Source of the DNA: Zopfochytrium polystomum | Taxonomy: Eukaryota > Chytridiomycota > Chytridiomycetes > Chytridiales > Chytridiaceae | Assembly: GCA_025765615.1 (NCBI GenBank) | Contig: JAIVFJ010000021.1 | Location: 186,001 to 250,000 of the forward strand | Length of the DNA stretch: 64,000 bases | Direction of reading: 5' to 3' | Shown: positions 45,061 to 55,354 of the stretch, piece by piece | Layout: each line of letters opens with the position of its first letter | How positions within the stretch are numbered: the stretch's first letter is position 1 | Made by a program: the position numbers and the translations under genes | The notes under the pieces: generated by a model | What the model was told of the DNA's origin: nothing | What the model saw: only the letters and a program-made list of their open reading frames with translations | Databases searched by the model: none

Positions 45061-45570
45061 GATTAGGTTTAACCTAATTAACGAAAGGTATTAATACGTC
45101 TTCCGTATATCAATTCTCACTTAGACAGGTTTGCCAACAGTGAATCAGCGAAACGTAAGAGCAGGACGCAACTGCCACCTGTCAGCAAGAAAAAATCCAC
45201 ATGATGCTTCACCTATCATGCCCCATTGCGAGACTTGCGAGAGGGAAGGAAGAGGCAGAGTGAATGCGCGTTGTCTGTGTGTGTGTGTGTGTGTGGGTGT
45301 GTGTGTATGTGCGTTTGGTAGGTGTGAGTGCAAGCACTCAACACTACGTTGCTTGTTTTCGAAAGAGGTCCTTTCTGTTCGCGCTCGTGTGTGTTAAGCG
45401 AAGCAATTCTCTCCCTCTCTCCTCCTTCTCTCTTCTCTTCTCTCTCCTCTCTCTCTACTCTCTCTTCTCTCTCTCTCTCTCTACTCTCTTCATCTCTCTC
45501 TATCTCTTCTCTCTCTCTCTCCTCTCTCTCTCTCTCTATCTCTCCTCTCTCTCTTCTGTTTTGCGCCAAA
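45061..45570 (+). promoter_or_regulatory. Pyrimidine-rich upstream region of the glycerol-3-phosphate dehydrogenase gene
   Basis: A (GT)n tract at about 45,276-45,310 is followed by an almost uninterrupted CT tract at 45,411-45,556. The first ATG comes 15 bases after it (45,571). Long CT tracts just upstream of the start are common in highly expressed fungal housekeeping promoters, where transcription often begins at their 3' end. Direct evidence for a transcription start is lacking. Confidence 0.55.
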
Positions 45571-47461
45571 ATGTGGTTGAGGAAGACCGCTGGTGACGTC
45601 ACTCAAAAGTTTTTGGGCCGTCGACCTCTTCTTCCTGTTCTTCTTCTTCCCCCCAGACTCCTGGTGCACGGATCGACCGCCGCCGCCGCCGCCGCGCTCC
45701 TCCTCCTCCGTTTCCCCCCCTGTGCGTCCTCCTCGTCCTCCTTTTGGTTCGGCGCACCGTCCGCCTTTATCTTGCCTCTCCCGAAAACGAACCAAACGCA
45801 GCTCGCTGGCACCTCCTCCTCGTTCGCCGTGCCGCCGCCCCTGCGCCAACGATCTCGCGACTCTTCCGCAAAAAAATTAGGCATCGCGCCCTTTCTCGTA
45901 TCGCCAGGAATTTTTGCGAAAGAAGCAGCGCCCGTGATGACCAACTCCCTCGCCAATGGTGGATCGTCTCGCCCGTTCTCTTCGTCCCCCCCGACGAGGG
46001 AAAAGGTGTGCCTGATTGGTAGCGGGAATTGGGGCAGCGTGATCGCCAAGATCGTTGCCGAGAACGTCGTGAAGCTCCCCAACTTCGACCCGGAAGTCCG
46101 GATGGTGAGGACTGTTTGTTGATTGCGATTTTTGGCCTCGGCGGAGGAGGGGCTTGGATCGTGGATCGTCGTCTTCTCTTCCCTCCACGCGAAAAGCCCT
46201 CTAACACAACAACAATATGATGCCGTCCTCCACAAAAATGTCTCCGTGGGCACCCAACCCAACCCAACAGTGGGTATTTGAGGAAATCGTCGACGGTCGG
46301 AAGCTGACGGACATCATCAACACGGAACACGAAAACGTCAAATACCTCCCTAACGTCAAGCTCCCGAACAATGTGGTTGCGCACCCCACACTGCTGAACG
46401 CTGCGGAGGGTGCCACTCTACTCGTCTTCGTTATCCCGCACCAGTTTGTGAAAGGCATTTGCGAACAGCTTCGGGGAAACACTCTGCCAGAAGCTCGTGC
46501 TATATCGCTGATCAAGGGCGTAGATGTTTCAAAGTCGGGACTACAGCTTATCTCCGACGTCATCAAAGACAACTTGGAAATGGACGTCAGCGTTCTAATG
46601 GGCGCGAACATAGCCTCCGAGGTTGCCAAAGAGTGCTTTTGCGAGACGACCGTTGGTAAGTGCCGCCGTGGCGAACGTGGAAATATACTTCATTTTCGAT
46701 AATGTTTCCGCGAAACCTTTGTTTATCAGGCTATCGAGTCCAAGAAAACGGTGTGATTTGGCAAAAGCTTTTTAACACACCGTACTTCAAAGTTTCGGCA
46801 ATCAGTACGTGTTTTCTGACGTCTCCCATCTCAGCTTTTAAGTGCGAGCCTATACCAACTGTCCTTTTTTTTGTGGTTCCTCCGTTCAGACGATGTCGCA
46901 GGCGTAGAACTCTGTGGCGCGTTAAAAAATGTTGTGGCTATTGCCGCTGGCCTTGTCGATGGTCTGAAATACGGAGAAAACAGCAAAGCGGCTATCATCC
47001 GCATTGGCCTGATGGAGATGCGAAAGTTTTCCAAGGCGTTCTATGCAGGAGTGAAGGACGAGACATTTTTCGAGAGCTGCGGCGTTGCTGATGTGAGTAC
47101 CACTGGACAGAAGGCTCATGGGTTTCTCTCTGAGAGTAAATCCTCCTCCCAAAAATTGTGAAGTAGACTGTTCGCCCTGCTAATGTCCTCAATATTCCAC
47201 TCCTTTCACCCCCAGGTTATTACAACGTGCTTCGGAGGGCGCAACCGCAAAGTTGCCGAGGCCCGTGTTCAAACCGGTAAATCGTTCGAGGTACTGGAGC
47301 GGGAGCTTCTCAATGGGCAGAAGCTTCAAGGCACCCTCACAGCTCGAGAAGTCCACCAGATACTGAAAATCAAGGGAATGGTGGACGAATTCCCTCTGTT
47401 TACGCAAGTGTACCGGATTTGCTATGAGGGCCTGCCGCCCAGCGCCATCACTGATATTTGA
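45571..47461 (+). CDS. GPD1: NAD-dependent glycerol-3-phosphate dehydrogenase
   Basis: Reduces dihydroxyacetone phosphate to glycerol 3-phosphate with NADH, feeding lipid and glycerol synthesis and redox balance. Five exons: 45571-46104, 46271-46655, 46730-46804, 46890-47092, 47216-47461; introns of 166, 74, 85 and 123 nt; 480 residues. Seen: NAD-binding [17 protein letters not shown] (GxGxxG at 150-155), [93 protein letters not shown] with the catalytic-Lys segment, [20 protein letters not shown], and [19 protein letters not shown] 45,571 gives an N-terminal extension of about 120 residues (Leu/Ala/Arg-rich, [14 protein letters not shown]) that could target mitochondria. ATG 45,937 (MTNSLANGG) would give 358 residues, the family's usual length. 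The cytosolic form from the second ATG cannot be excluded. Confidence 0.95.
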
Positions 47462-47705
47462 GTGGAGGTAAGAGTCGGCTCTGGAAGAGATTGGGCGCGC
47501 TGCCTTGCGGTTAACTCTCGATGCCGTCCTTTGCGGTTTCATTTTACAATCAAATCCAGCCCTTACCGTCTTTCCTGGGGCGGCATTTATGGTTTTTTTT
47601 TTCTTTTGTGTTGATGTTGGGGGGAAGTTCCCAAGTTGAAGTCATCCTCTTTTTATTCTCTTTTGCTCTCTTTCTCTCTCCCATTCTCTCCTCTACTATT
47701 CCTTT

Positions 47706-47745
<40 letters not shown>

Positions 47746-47963
47746 TCTTTCGGGGGGCCTTTTGGATTGGTGGACTCGTTGCGTGCAGGAGGGCACAAGA
47801 CGTTAGAGAGAGCGGCGGAAGCACAGTCTTTCCAACAGCCAGAGCCATTTGCGCACGGTTTCGTCCCCCCCAATGTACTGTATTGAATGATGGCCAGCCA
47901 ATCTCTGCACCAGCTGCCTCAGAAGAGCCCGCGTTTCAACTACTTTTTGCTGTGGATGACGGG
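47462..47963. terminator. Convergent 3' region with a 36-base T run
   Basis: About 500 bases between the converging dehydrogenase and Cys-rich genes. A T36 run at 47,708-47,743 lies in T-rich sequence (47,640-47,750). No coding sequence recognised. The homopolymer length may be inaccurate. Confidence 0.5.
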
Positions 47964-49256
47964 TTATACTTCGCCAGCCGCGCGACACTCGGTACAGTAT
48001 AGAGCAGTCCTATCCACAGTTTCCACGACTTCGGCTTCAGTCCTCAATGAATCAAACTCGTCGCGGAGGATGAAAACCCAGTACCGTTCCGCTTGCGGCC
48101 GAACGTCTCCGCACAAGCAGCATTCTGGACTATGCCGCATCAGGCATCGGTGGCCGCAACCTTTGACGGCCGGCTGAACCAAGCCACCCGCCCCATTGGT
48201 CCCGACGTCGTAACCACTGTCAGCGTGGATCTCGCCAGCGACAATGCGGCTCCAGCCACTGGACGCTGTTACCGCTGTAGCCGAGTCGCCGCCGTCGTTA
48301 TCCTCGCTGTCGTCCCTGTCCTGCATACTGGGACCTTCTGCAGGGTTGGTGCTTTCGGCCGTGGTTCCTTTGCTGGTGGAGGCGGGGTCAACGTTTCGAC
48401 CATCGTTGTTGTCGCTACCAAGACAAAGGTTTGCCACAGCGGGAGCGAGCCGCTCGGCGGACCGACCGACCGCACCGAACCCACCCACAGACGCCGTTTC
48501 TTCCTCGGCTAACCTCACCCGCTGCGGATCCTCGCTCGGTGCGGGTCCCGCCTCTGCTCGGCGCCGGGCCGCCGACGAACGGCATCCGGGACAGTAAAAC
48601 GCGTCGCGAGCCGCCACCGCCACCATGCCGCGCCCATCCCTGTACGCCCAGTACGTCGCGGCGACCGGCCGAACGTCCTCGCACGCGCAGCACCCCTTTG
48701 TTGCCCGCAACTGGCAGCCGGCCCTGTGCTTGCATTCCGCCGCAGCGTCGTCGTCGCGGGCCCCAGCCGCAGCCGGGGCCGCAGCAGCGGCTGCTGGAGC
48801 CTGCGGCTTCTTTGGCGGCTTCCAGCCCGCCCACGACACGCCGTTGGACCCATCGCAGACGCGGCAGATCGTCGGCGCCAGCGGGCTGTGCTCGCACCGC
48901 CGCGGTCCCGGCGGGTGCATCCACGGGAAGCGCGGCGGCTTGGCGGGCGGCGTCCAGGTTGTTGCCGCGGGCGCGGGTCGCGGCGGTGGCGGTGCGCGGA
49001 CCCGGCGCGGTCGCGGACCGGAGGACGAAGCGGCGGTGGCGGTGGCGGCTGCGCGCGCTTGTTCGGCCACGCGCCTCGCCTCGGCTTGTTTTGCTTCGTT
49101 GCGGCGACGCTGCCTGCGCGAAGAGGTCGGAGAGATCTCCATCTTTCTCCTGGTCGAGGCCTTGAGTAGTAGGGGCGCCGTGGTCGAATGCTCAGGCTGT
49201 CTGGGGGGAGGCGCAGTCGGCAAACCGAATGAAGTTTTGCGGACCACGAATTGCAT
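47964..49256 (-). CDS. Unrecognised Cys-rich protein with two copies of a CCxCxDVRP...YW...YCxxC module
   Basis: Single uninterrupted frame; from ATG 49,256 it gives 430 residues (ATG 49,142, MEISPTSSRRQ, is an alternative start). The N-terminus is basic (RRQRRRNEAKQAEARRVAEQ) and Ala/Pro-rich. A first Cys cluster CEHSPLAPTICRVCDG lies at about 48,860-48,900. Module 1 (about 48,580-48,745) reads CKHRAGC, KGCCACEDVRPVAATYW, FYCPGCR. Module 2 (about 47,970-48,170) reads CGHRCLMRHSPECCLCGDVRP, then AERYW, LYCTECR. Both share the order C-x(3-5)-C-x(7-8)-C-C-x-C-x-DVRP-x-A-x2-YW-x(n)-YC-x2-CR, which looks like a zinc-binding fold duplicated within the protein. The linker is Asp/Ser-rich and acidic (DRDDSEDNDGGDSATAV). 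No signal peptide or membrane helix in the chosen form. I do not recognise the family. Basic N-terminus plus zinc-type clusters would fit a nuclear or nucleic-acid-associated protein, but that is inference. Confidence 0.7.
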   Translation of the reverse strand: MQFVVRKTSFGLPTAPPPRQPEHSTTAPLLLKASTRRKMEISPTSSRRQRRRNEAKQAEARRVAEQARAAATATAASSSGPRPRRVRAPPPPRPAPAATTWTPPAKPPRFPWMHPPGPRRCEHSPLAPTICRVCDGSNGVSWAGWKPPKKPQAPAAAAAAPAAAGARDDDAAAECKHRAGCQLRATKGCCACEDVRPVAATYWAYRDGRGMVAVAARDAFYCPGCRSSAARRRAEAGPAPSEDPQRVRLAEEETASVGGFGAVGRSAERLAPAVANLCLGSDNNDGRNVDPASTSKGTTAESTNPAEGPSMQDRDDSEDNDGGDSATAVTASSGWSRIVAGEIHADSGYDVGTNGAGGLVQPAVKGCGHRCLMRHSPECCLCGDVRPQAERYWVFILRDEFDSLRTEAEVVETVDRTALYCTECRAAGEV

Positions 49257-50105
49257 GCAAAGAAGAGGGAGAGGAGCGCATCCACAAAGCGAATAGTGAG
49301 GGAGAGTTGCGAGGGCCGAGGTATCTTCACACGTAGACTCGGAAAGTACGGAAGAGATTGTGTGAATGTGTGAGGTTGGTAGCAGTGCTGCTGAATGCGT
49401 GAGCGAGTGGCACGGTGAGCCTGCAGTCACCACCAGTCGTTTAGTAGTCGGCTCGGTTTCAAGCGCTCGGAAAAAAACGATAGAACACTGCAGTAATATA
49501 ACGAAAAGTGTTTTTGCGATACAATCGTCTTTAATGATTCGAAGAGAAGGTAGGCGAAAGAAGTTCATACTTTAACTTCTAACCTTCCCCCAACATAATT
49601 TCGCAACAAAAGAACGAGAAGGAATCGACCCAATTGTATTCAGATCTGGCTAGCGTTACTGCGAGAGGGGAGTATTTTGTGACCACCTCGACTGGCCGGT
49701 TGTCCAGCGGGAAGGGGAGAATTAAGGCTGACAGGTATTTTAGCTTTTTGGCTGCTGTTGCCTTGAATGATGATGATAAGGCTCTTGACGATTAATACTT
49801 CCAGCACAGTGCGCTTCCACAGCGGCGGCGCCTTCGAACAAGAACGAAGTAGGCGAGGATTTCAGGGGCCGGGGGATTCAAAGCATGTTAGGGGATGCCT
49901 GTCCGAAGACCTGGACGAGTTCTTGCCGTTGCTGTGCAGGACGAGATCGAAGAAGGTCCTGCCCGTTTTTTCAAAGTCCGTCGACCCGCCGTTTGCCATT
50001 TGCGGAAAAAAAAAGAAAAAAAAAAAAAAAAAAAAAGAAATCTCGCTCGCGTTTGCTCTCGCTCTCTCTCGTTCATACATAACACCACCACCACCACCGA
50101 TCGGA
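49257..50105. promoter_or_regulatory. Divergent upstream region between the Cys-rich and GCP2 genes
   Basis: 849 bases between two genes transcribed in opposite directions. A-rich runs at 50,008-50,039 and a CT-rich patch at 50,040-50,070 directly precede the GCP2 start. No conserved coding sequence; the upstream in-frame extension of GCP2 runs through the A-tract as poly-Lys and is unlikely to be translated. Confidence 0.5.
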
Positions 50106-53100
50106 ATGTCGAGCGTGCGCGGCGGCGGCATCGGCGCGCGGTCCATGCAGCAGCAGCAGCCTGCCGCCGCCGGCGCAGCAACAGCGCGGCGCCCAAGCGG
50201 GAGCCTCAGACAGGCACCCCTCTCCGCCTCTTCCACCTCGTCATCATCATCATCCTCATCCTCCACCTCCTCCGCCGCATCTGCGTCCGCCTCCGCTCCT
50301 GTGCCCGCATCGGCCTCAATCGCGCCGACACCAACACCAGCTTCGACGCCGTCCGCAGCCCCGCCACACTCGCGCGGTCGCGCAAGCGGCACGTTTGGTC
50401 GCATCGGCGCTGCTGCACGCTCCGCCGCTCCCGCCACTGGGCAGTCGTCGTCTCCATTTTCCGCGTCGTTTGCGTCGTCGTCGTCGTCGTCGTCATCGGC
50501 GTCGTCTGCTTCGTCATCGTCGTTTGCCGGAGCCACTGCCGTCATGCCGGCCACAGCTTCCGGGTCGTCGTCATTTTCCAAGTCGCGCTCCGCGAACAAT
50601 TTGGCGGCTGAGCTGGACAAGGTACATACTTTCTTCGAGGAGAAGCGGCGCTTTCGAACTGTGTTTCCCGGGGGGGGGGGGGGGGGGGGGGAGGTGGGGT
50701 CAGCGCTTGCTGGGACACCACTTTTGTGAAGATTACTCGAGCCGCTGCTGCTGTACTTAGCAACTGACGCCGCCCCAACACGCTTCAGGGTATAATGTTG
50801 GATGAACGCGCCAAGGCCTTGCTAGTGTCGAGCGCATTACCTGGATCTCCGTCAGTAACCATTGACGGAACCACATTGTTTGGAACGCCGAGCCGGGTTC
50901 GGAGCGCCTCCGTGTCGAAAGCACGTAAGAAGCTGGAACGGCCCAGTGCCACAAAGGGGTTTTGTTTCCTTTGGCTGACGCCCCAAATGTACGACAGTGC
51001 GACGAGCGGCGAAGTCATTTGACGAAAAGTGGAAGAGTACCTTGGCTCCCACTTTCACTCGGTACAAGATTGCACCAGTACGTTTTGAACGCACTAGTAG
51101 TAAATAAGAATAGTCGCTTATTTGTTTGTTTAATTCAAGGTTCCCCGCTCGGCAGTTCCACCCATCGGTCATCATTCGCTTCCCGAGCAAGAGGTGCTTA
51201 TTCTTGAGGACTTACTCTTCGTCATGTTGGTGAGTGCATGAATGCGCTCAGACCTTAATTGCCATAAATGGTCTCGCTAACTGCAAGGTTTGCAAGCGAA
51301 CAGGGAGTCGAAGGGGTTTACATAGAAAGGAAGAAAGTGCCACCTCGTGCCCCTTCCGTTTACAGGATCGACCCTTCCTTGGACCCGTCCCTGTCGGAGC
51401 TGATTCAGCGTATTCTGCCGATCTGCACCGCGTACAACACACTCAACGCCTTTATCGATCTTCGGAGCGCATTTGAGTGTGGGCGAGTTAGCCACGCTCT
51501 CTCTGCAACTTTACGAGCGTTTGTCAAGGTAAACTTACAATCAACCCCAAACGGTTCTTGAATCTAATGACTTTCTTGTTTCTCTCCCCTCTTTAAGGAC
51601 TATCGAGTGTTGGTCGCCCAGTTAGAGTACCAGGTTCATTTTGCGCCTGGCTTCGGTCTTCAAAAGCTGTGGGCTCACGTGCTGCCAAGCATTCACCTCT
51701 TGGACATTTTGTCCAGATTAGTTGGAGAAATTGTTCAAAAGGAGGATGCACGACAAGGAGATGCGGAGATCCTGGCCAGTTCTTTTGCGATGGAGGCTCC
51801 CGGCTCGAAGTATGGAGGTGCCACGCTTGGCATTATTGCAAATGCTACAGTTACCATGAGCGGGTAAGTGCAGTGCTTATTATTGACCGGAAATGAAGAA
51901 GACAGCAAATGAATTGTTATTAAGGGACCCCATTGCAAAAAAAATTCTGGCGAGCATCCTCGAGAAAGCCTCTGTACCATACTACAAGATGCTCCGCAAG
52001 TGGATTCACCACGGCCTTATCGATGACCCATTTGACGAATTCATGGTCTACGAGCGGAAGGGAATGAGTAAGGAGCAGATCGCGCAAGACTATAACGACG
52101 TGTACTGGGATCAGAGGTACACCTTGCGGAAAGATAGGATACCCAAATTTGTGGCCTCGTTTTCGGAGAAAGTACTCCTCGCGGGAAAGTATTTGAATGT
52201 TGTGAGGGAGTGCGGAGAGAAGTTTGCCGACGAGGTCAAGAGCCTGGTCAAAGCACACACAGCCATGGACGCGGCGAACGATTTGGACTCGCAGTCGAAA
52301 GAAGTGAAGTAGGTTTGAATGTGTTGGGACCTTCCTCTCCCTTCTCCAACCTCTTGCAATTTGTCTGTATCAGCGCTCAAAAGTTTCTGGCAACCCTTCT
52401 TTCCACAAAAAAAAGGTTTGCGAACGAAGTCGACTTAGCCTACAAATTTGCAAACGAGACGCTGCTAAATGTATTGTTTAAATCCGAAAATATGCAAGAT
52501 CGAATGAGGTGAAGGGAGACCGCTTTTCTTTGTTTCGTGGGTCACTTCTGTGAGGAAGGGTTTTAACGAACGATGTTTCGCTTTCCCCGACTACACACTT
52601 CCCAAGATCTTTTAAGCACTATTTTTTGCTCGATCAAGCCGACTTTCTCACCCACTTTTTGGATTTGGCCTCGGCTGAATTAATGAAGCCCGCCGAAGCC
52701 GTGTCCGTCAGCAGCCTCAGTTCCATATTGGAGCTCGTTTTGAGGAACCCCGGATCTGCCTCTGCACTTGACCCATACAAGGAGTTCATTTCCGTGGAGT
52801 TGTCCCCATACAGCCTCGTGGAGCAGCTCTTGAGAGTCAATGCGGTCGCCGGTGTGGATTATGATGCGTTCTTGAAAGGTGCCCGTTTGCCTGAAGAGCT
52901 CATCAAGGACAAGCAGCTGCAGGAGGAAGCAGTTGGGGGCCTTGTCGGCATCGTGGACAAGCTTACGGGTAAGTCTCCGATACTCACAAAGAGCAACCAG
53001 CCTAACGTTGCCTTTGAATTTTTCCTGGAAGGATTCGATACTGTGATGCTGTCGTGCTCGGTACCGTTTCCTGCGTCTTTGATCTTGAACAAGCGAACGC

Positions 53101-54106
53101 ACACGAAGCACCAGCTCCTTTTCCGGCATTTACTGCACTGCAAAAATATTGAGCGGCTCTTGGCACTTGCTTGGATGGGCCGCACGAAAGAGAAGTTTGT
53201 CCACCCGTCCCACCGCACGAGACTGCGTGCCGGCACTCGCAGTGGCGCTTCTTTTGCTGCTACGACAGCTGCAAGGACCGATGCCAAGTCCAACCACTCG
53301 GCATCCTCCGAGGAGCGCCTCTTCGAGAACAGAATGGCCATGCTGCGAAGCCGGCACCTGCACTTTATCCAGCAGTTTTTGTACTTTTTGACGTTTGAAA
53401 TCATTGACCCGCACTGGCAGGTCTTTGAGGACAAGCTTGCCAAGGTGGGCGAAGCGCAGCGCACCCTTCAACTACCAACTCTGTCTTCCGTTCCTCGCTT
53501 TCCCTCAGGCAGCAACAGTGGAAGACGTACTCGAATTCCACAATGACTTTTTGGATTCGTGCCTCAAGGACTGCATGCTGACCAACCCAAAGCTTCTCAA
53601 GGTAGGGAATTGGGCTCTCGTTGAACCGTCCAATCCCAATCCCAACGCAATGTTTTTTGCAGACCTTTGGTAAAATCACGCGAATGTCTCTCAACTTCGT
53701 CGCCTTTGCCGACGCCTACGCCAAAGCGAGACGGGCGTCTCCTCTTGCTTCATACAATCCGGCGGCCGACTCGTTCTCTTCTCCGTACAGCAGCACGAAG
53801 CATTACGACTCGTTCGAGGCGCTGAACGACTGCCAGGACTTTGGGCGGCTCGGTGCCGGGAGCGAAGCCGACGGTGCGCTCAAACAGCTCACAGAGGGGC
53901 AGCTTTCGTCTGTTCGCGCCTTTATCAACGCGCTGCAGCTTTTGGGCGCGGTGGACTCGACGCCAAGGCTGCAGGAGCTGGTGACGCGGTTGGATTATAA
54001 TGGCTTCTACTCGAAGAGCGCTGTTGCAGGCGTTTCCGCGGAGGGCTTGCGCGCTCTTCAGGCGTTGGTGGAGGGAGATGGCCGAGTTGGTGTTAATAGG
54101 AGATGA
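50106..54106 (+). CDS. Gamma-tubulin complex component 2 (GCP2/Spc97-like)
   Basis: Subunit of the gamma-tubulin small complex that nucleates microtubules at the spindle pole or centrosome. Eleven exons: 50106-50621, 50789-50924, 51156-51229, 51304-51538 revised to 51304-51528, 51598-51863, 51925-52308, 52416-52508, 52607-52968, 53032-53444, 53509-53601, 53663-54106; 1,001 residues. The first 172 residues are Ser/Ala/Pro-rich with poly-Ser and an Asn-Leu-rich end (KSRSANNLAAELDK). The GCP N-domain starts with VLILEDLLFVMLGVEGVYI. GRIP1-type segments follow: LPICTAYNTLNAFIDLRS, VPYYKMLRKWIHHGLIDDPF, DEFMVYERKG. The GCP2-specific segment RSFKHYFLLDQADFLTHF begins the C-domain, with PYKEFISVELSPYSLVEQLL, HQLLFRHLLHCKNIERLL and DFLDSCLKDCMLTNPKLLK. 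The GCP2 subfamily is chosen over GCP3 from the KHYFLLDQADF and LSPYSLVEQL region. The acceptor of exon 3 (51,155; 231-nt intron) is the weakest splice call; an extra small exon there is possible. Confidence 0.92.
50670..50691. repeat. 22-base G homopolymer inside GCP2 intron 1
   Basis: An uninterrupted G run, followed by GAGGTGGGG, within intron 50,622-50,788. Such a tract can form quadruplex structures in the G-rich (plus/RNA) strand and is prone to length error during sequencing or replication. Confidence 0.85.
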
Positions 54107-55354
54107 TGGGGGGTATGGCGAGGAGGATCGGTAGAAGAGTTTTGATACCGCTTTCTTTCCATTTGTTTTTTCTCGTCTCCGGGTTTCAACCGTAATAACG
54201 TTTTTTTTTTTTTTTTTTTTGCTTCATTTGCGCTCTTTATTTTCTCCGAGAACTTATCAACACTCGGGGATCAACCACATGACCACAATCCACCGACGAG
54301 TCCCCAGGACGCGCAGTGCAACTACCACAACGAGAAGAGGGGAGGGGAGAGTACGAACAGACGAAAGCAAAAAAAGATACAGGGATCAACAACGGACGCT
54401 AGCCGCCTGGTTGTCAGTGCAGGAAGGCGGCACGGTTGCCCACCGAAATGCCCAAAAAGATCGAAAGGGGCGCACTTCAACTTTAGGGTGGTGAGGGAGG
54501 GGAGGCGTAAGGGTAAGTAAGAGAAAAAAAGGAAGCGACAGAGCGAGGCAAGCGGAACCGCCTTAGTCACCTGCCCTCCCAATTCGAAGATGAAATGCGA
54601 GGCTGCTCAACGCAGACTGCGCCGACAAAAAGAAAAAAAAACAAAAAAGCAACAAAAAAAACAGGATCCAGCCCTGCTTTTTCGTGCCGTCTCCGGATTG
54701 AAGGACAGCACAACGAGAAATAGAACGGGGGCAAAGACGCGGACGGGCCAAAGGAGAGAAACAAAAAGGGAAAAGGAAGGCAACGCGAGATTGTAGGGGG
54801 TAAAAAGGATGCAACGCAGGAAAGAGTTGGGGGTGGGGGTAGGGAAGGGTGGAAGCAAGCGTCGCATGTGTGCGCGTGGGGCGGAAAATGGTGGGGGGGT
54901 TTTGGAAGGTTAGGTAGGGATGGTTGGGGATAGTTGGTGGGGTTGTGGCGGAGGAAAGGGATTGGGGGGGAGGGGGCTTGTGGCGCAACGGGGAGGAGGA
55001 GGGTGTGCGGAACGGAAGTGGAGGATGGAAGGGAACGGGCGAGACCTCACGGAGTCGAATAAGGAAGTACAAGAAAAGAGAAGGGGGCCGGAGAACTAAC
55101 GGGCAAGGGGGAAGGGTGGGGGTTTCGATCAGAGCTACCGTGGGGAAACATAGACCACAGAGGGTGGGCAGTTGATAGACTGAAGAAGCGGGTAGGAAAA
55201 ATAAGCGCTGGCGGGGAAAAGGCGGGGTCGAGAGGAGGGTGCACTTTACGTTCAGCGTGGCGGGTAAGAGTGAGGGAGGGGAGAAAGATACTTGTGGTGC
55301 ACCAAAAGAACAGGCAATTCCGCCGGGCGGAACAATGACAGGTACGGGTGCACT
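54107..55354. other. Gene-free convergent region with strong purine bias on the plus strand
   Basis: About 1,250 bases between the GCP2 stop and the end of the minus-strand membrane protein. A T20 run at 54,201-54,220 may belong to the GCP2 3' end. From about 54,320 to 55,330 the plus strand is markedly G/A-rich (blocks of GGGGGG, GAGGAGG, AAAAAGAAAAAAAA). Open frames here are basic and repetitive with no family motif. Confidence 0.5.

Noticed and set aside
48431..49296. Plus-strand and alternative-frame open frames over the Cys-rich gene
   Set aside because: High GC content opens all frames. Only the minus frame ending at 47,964 has ordered repeated Cys modules.
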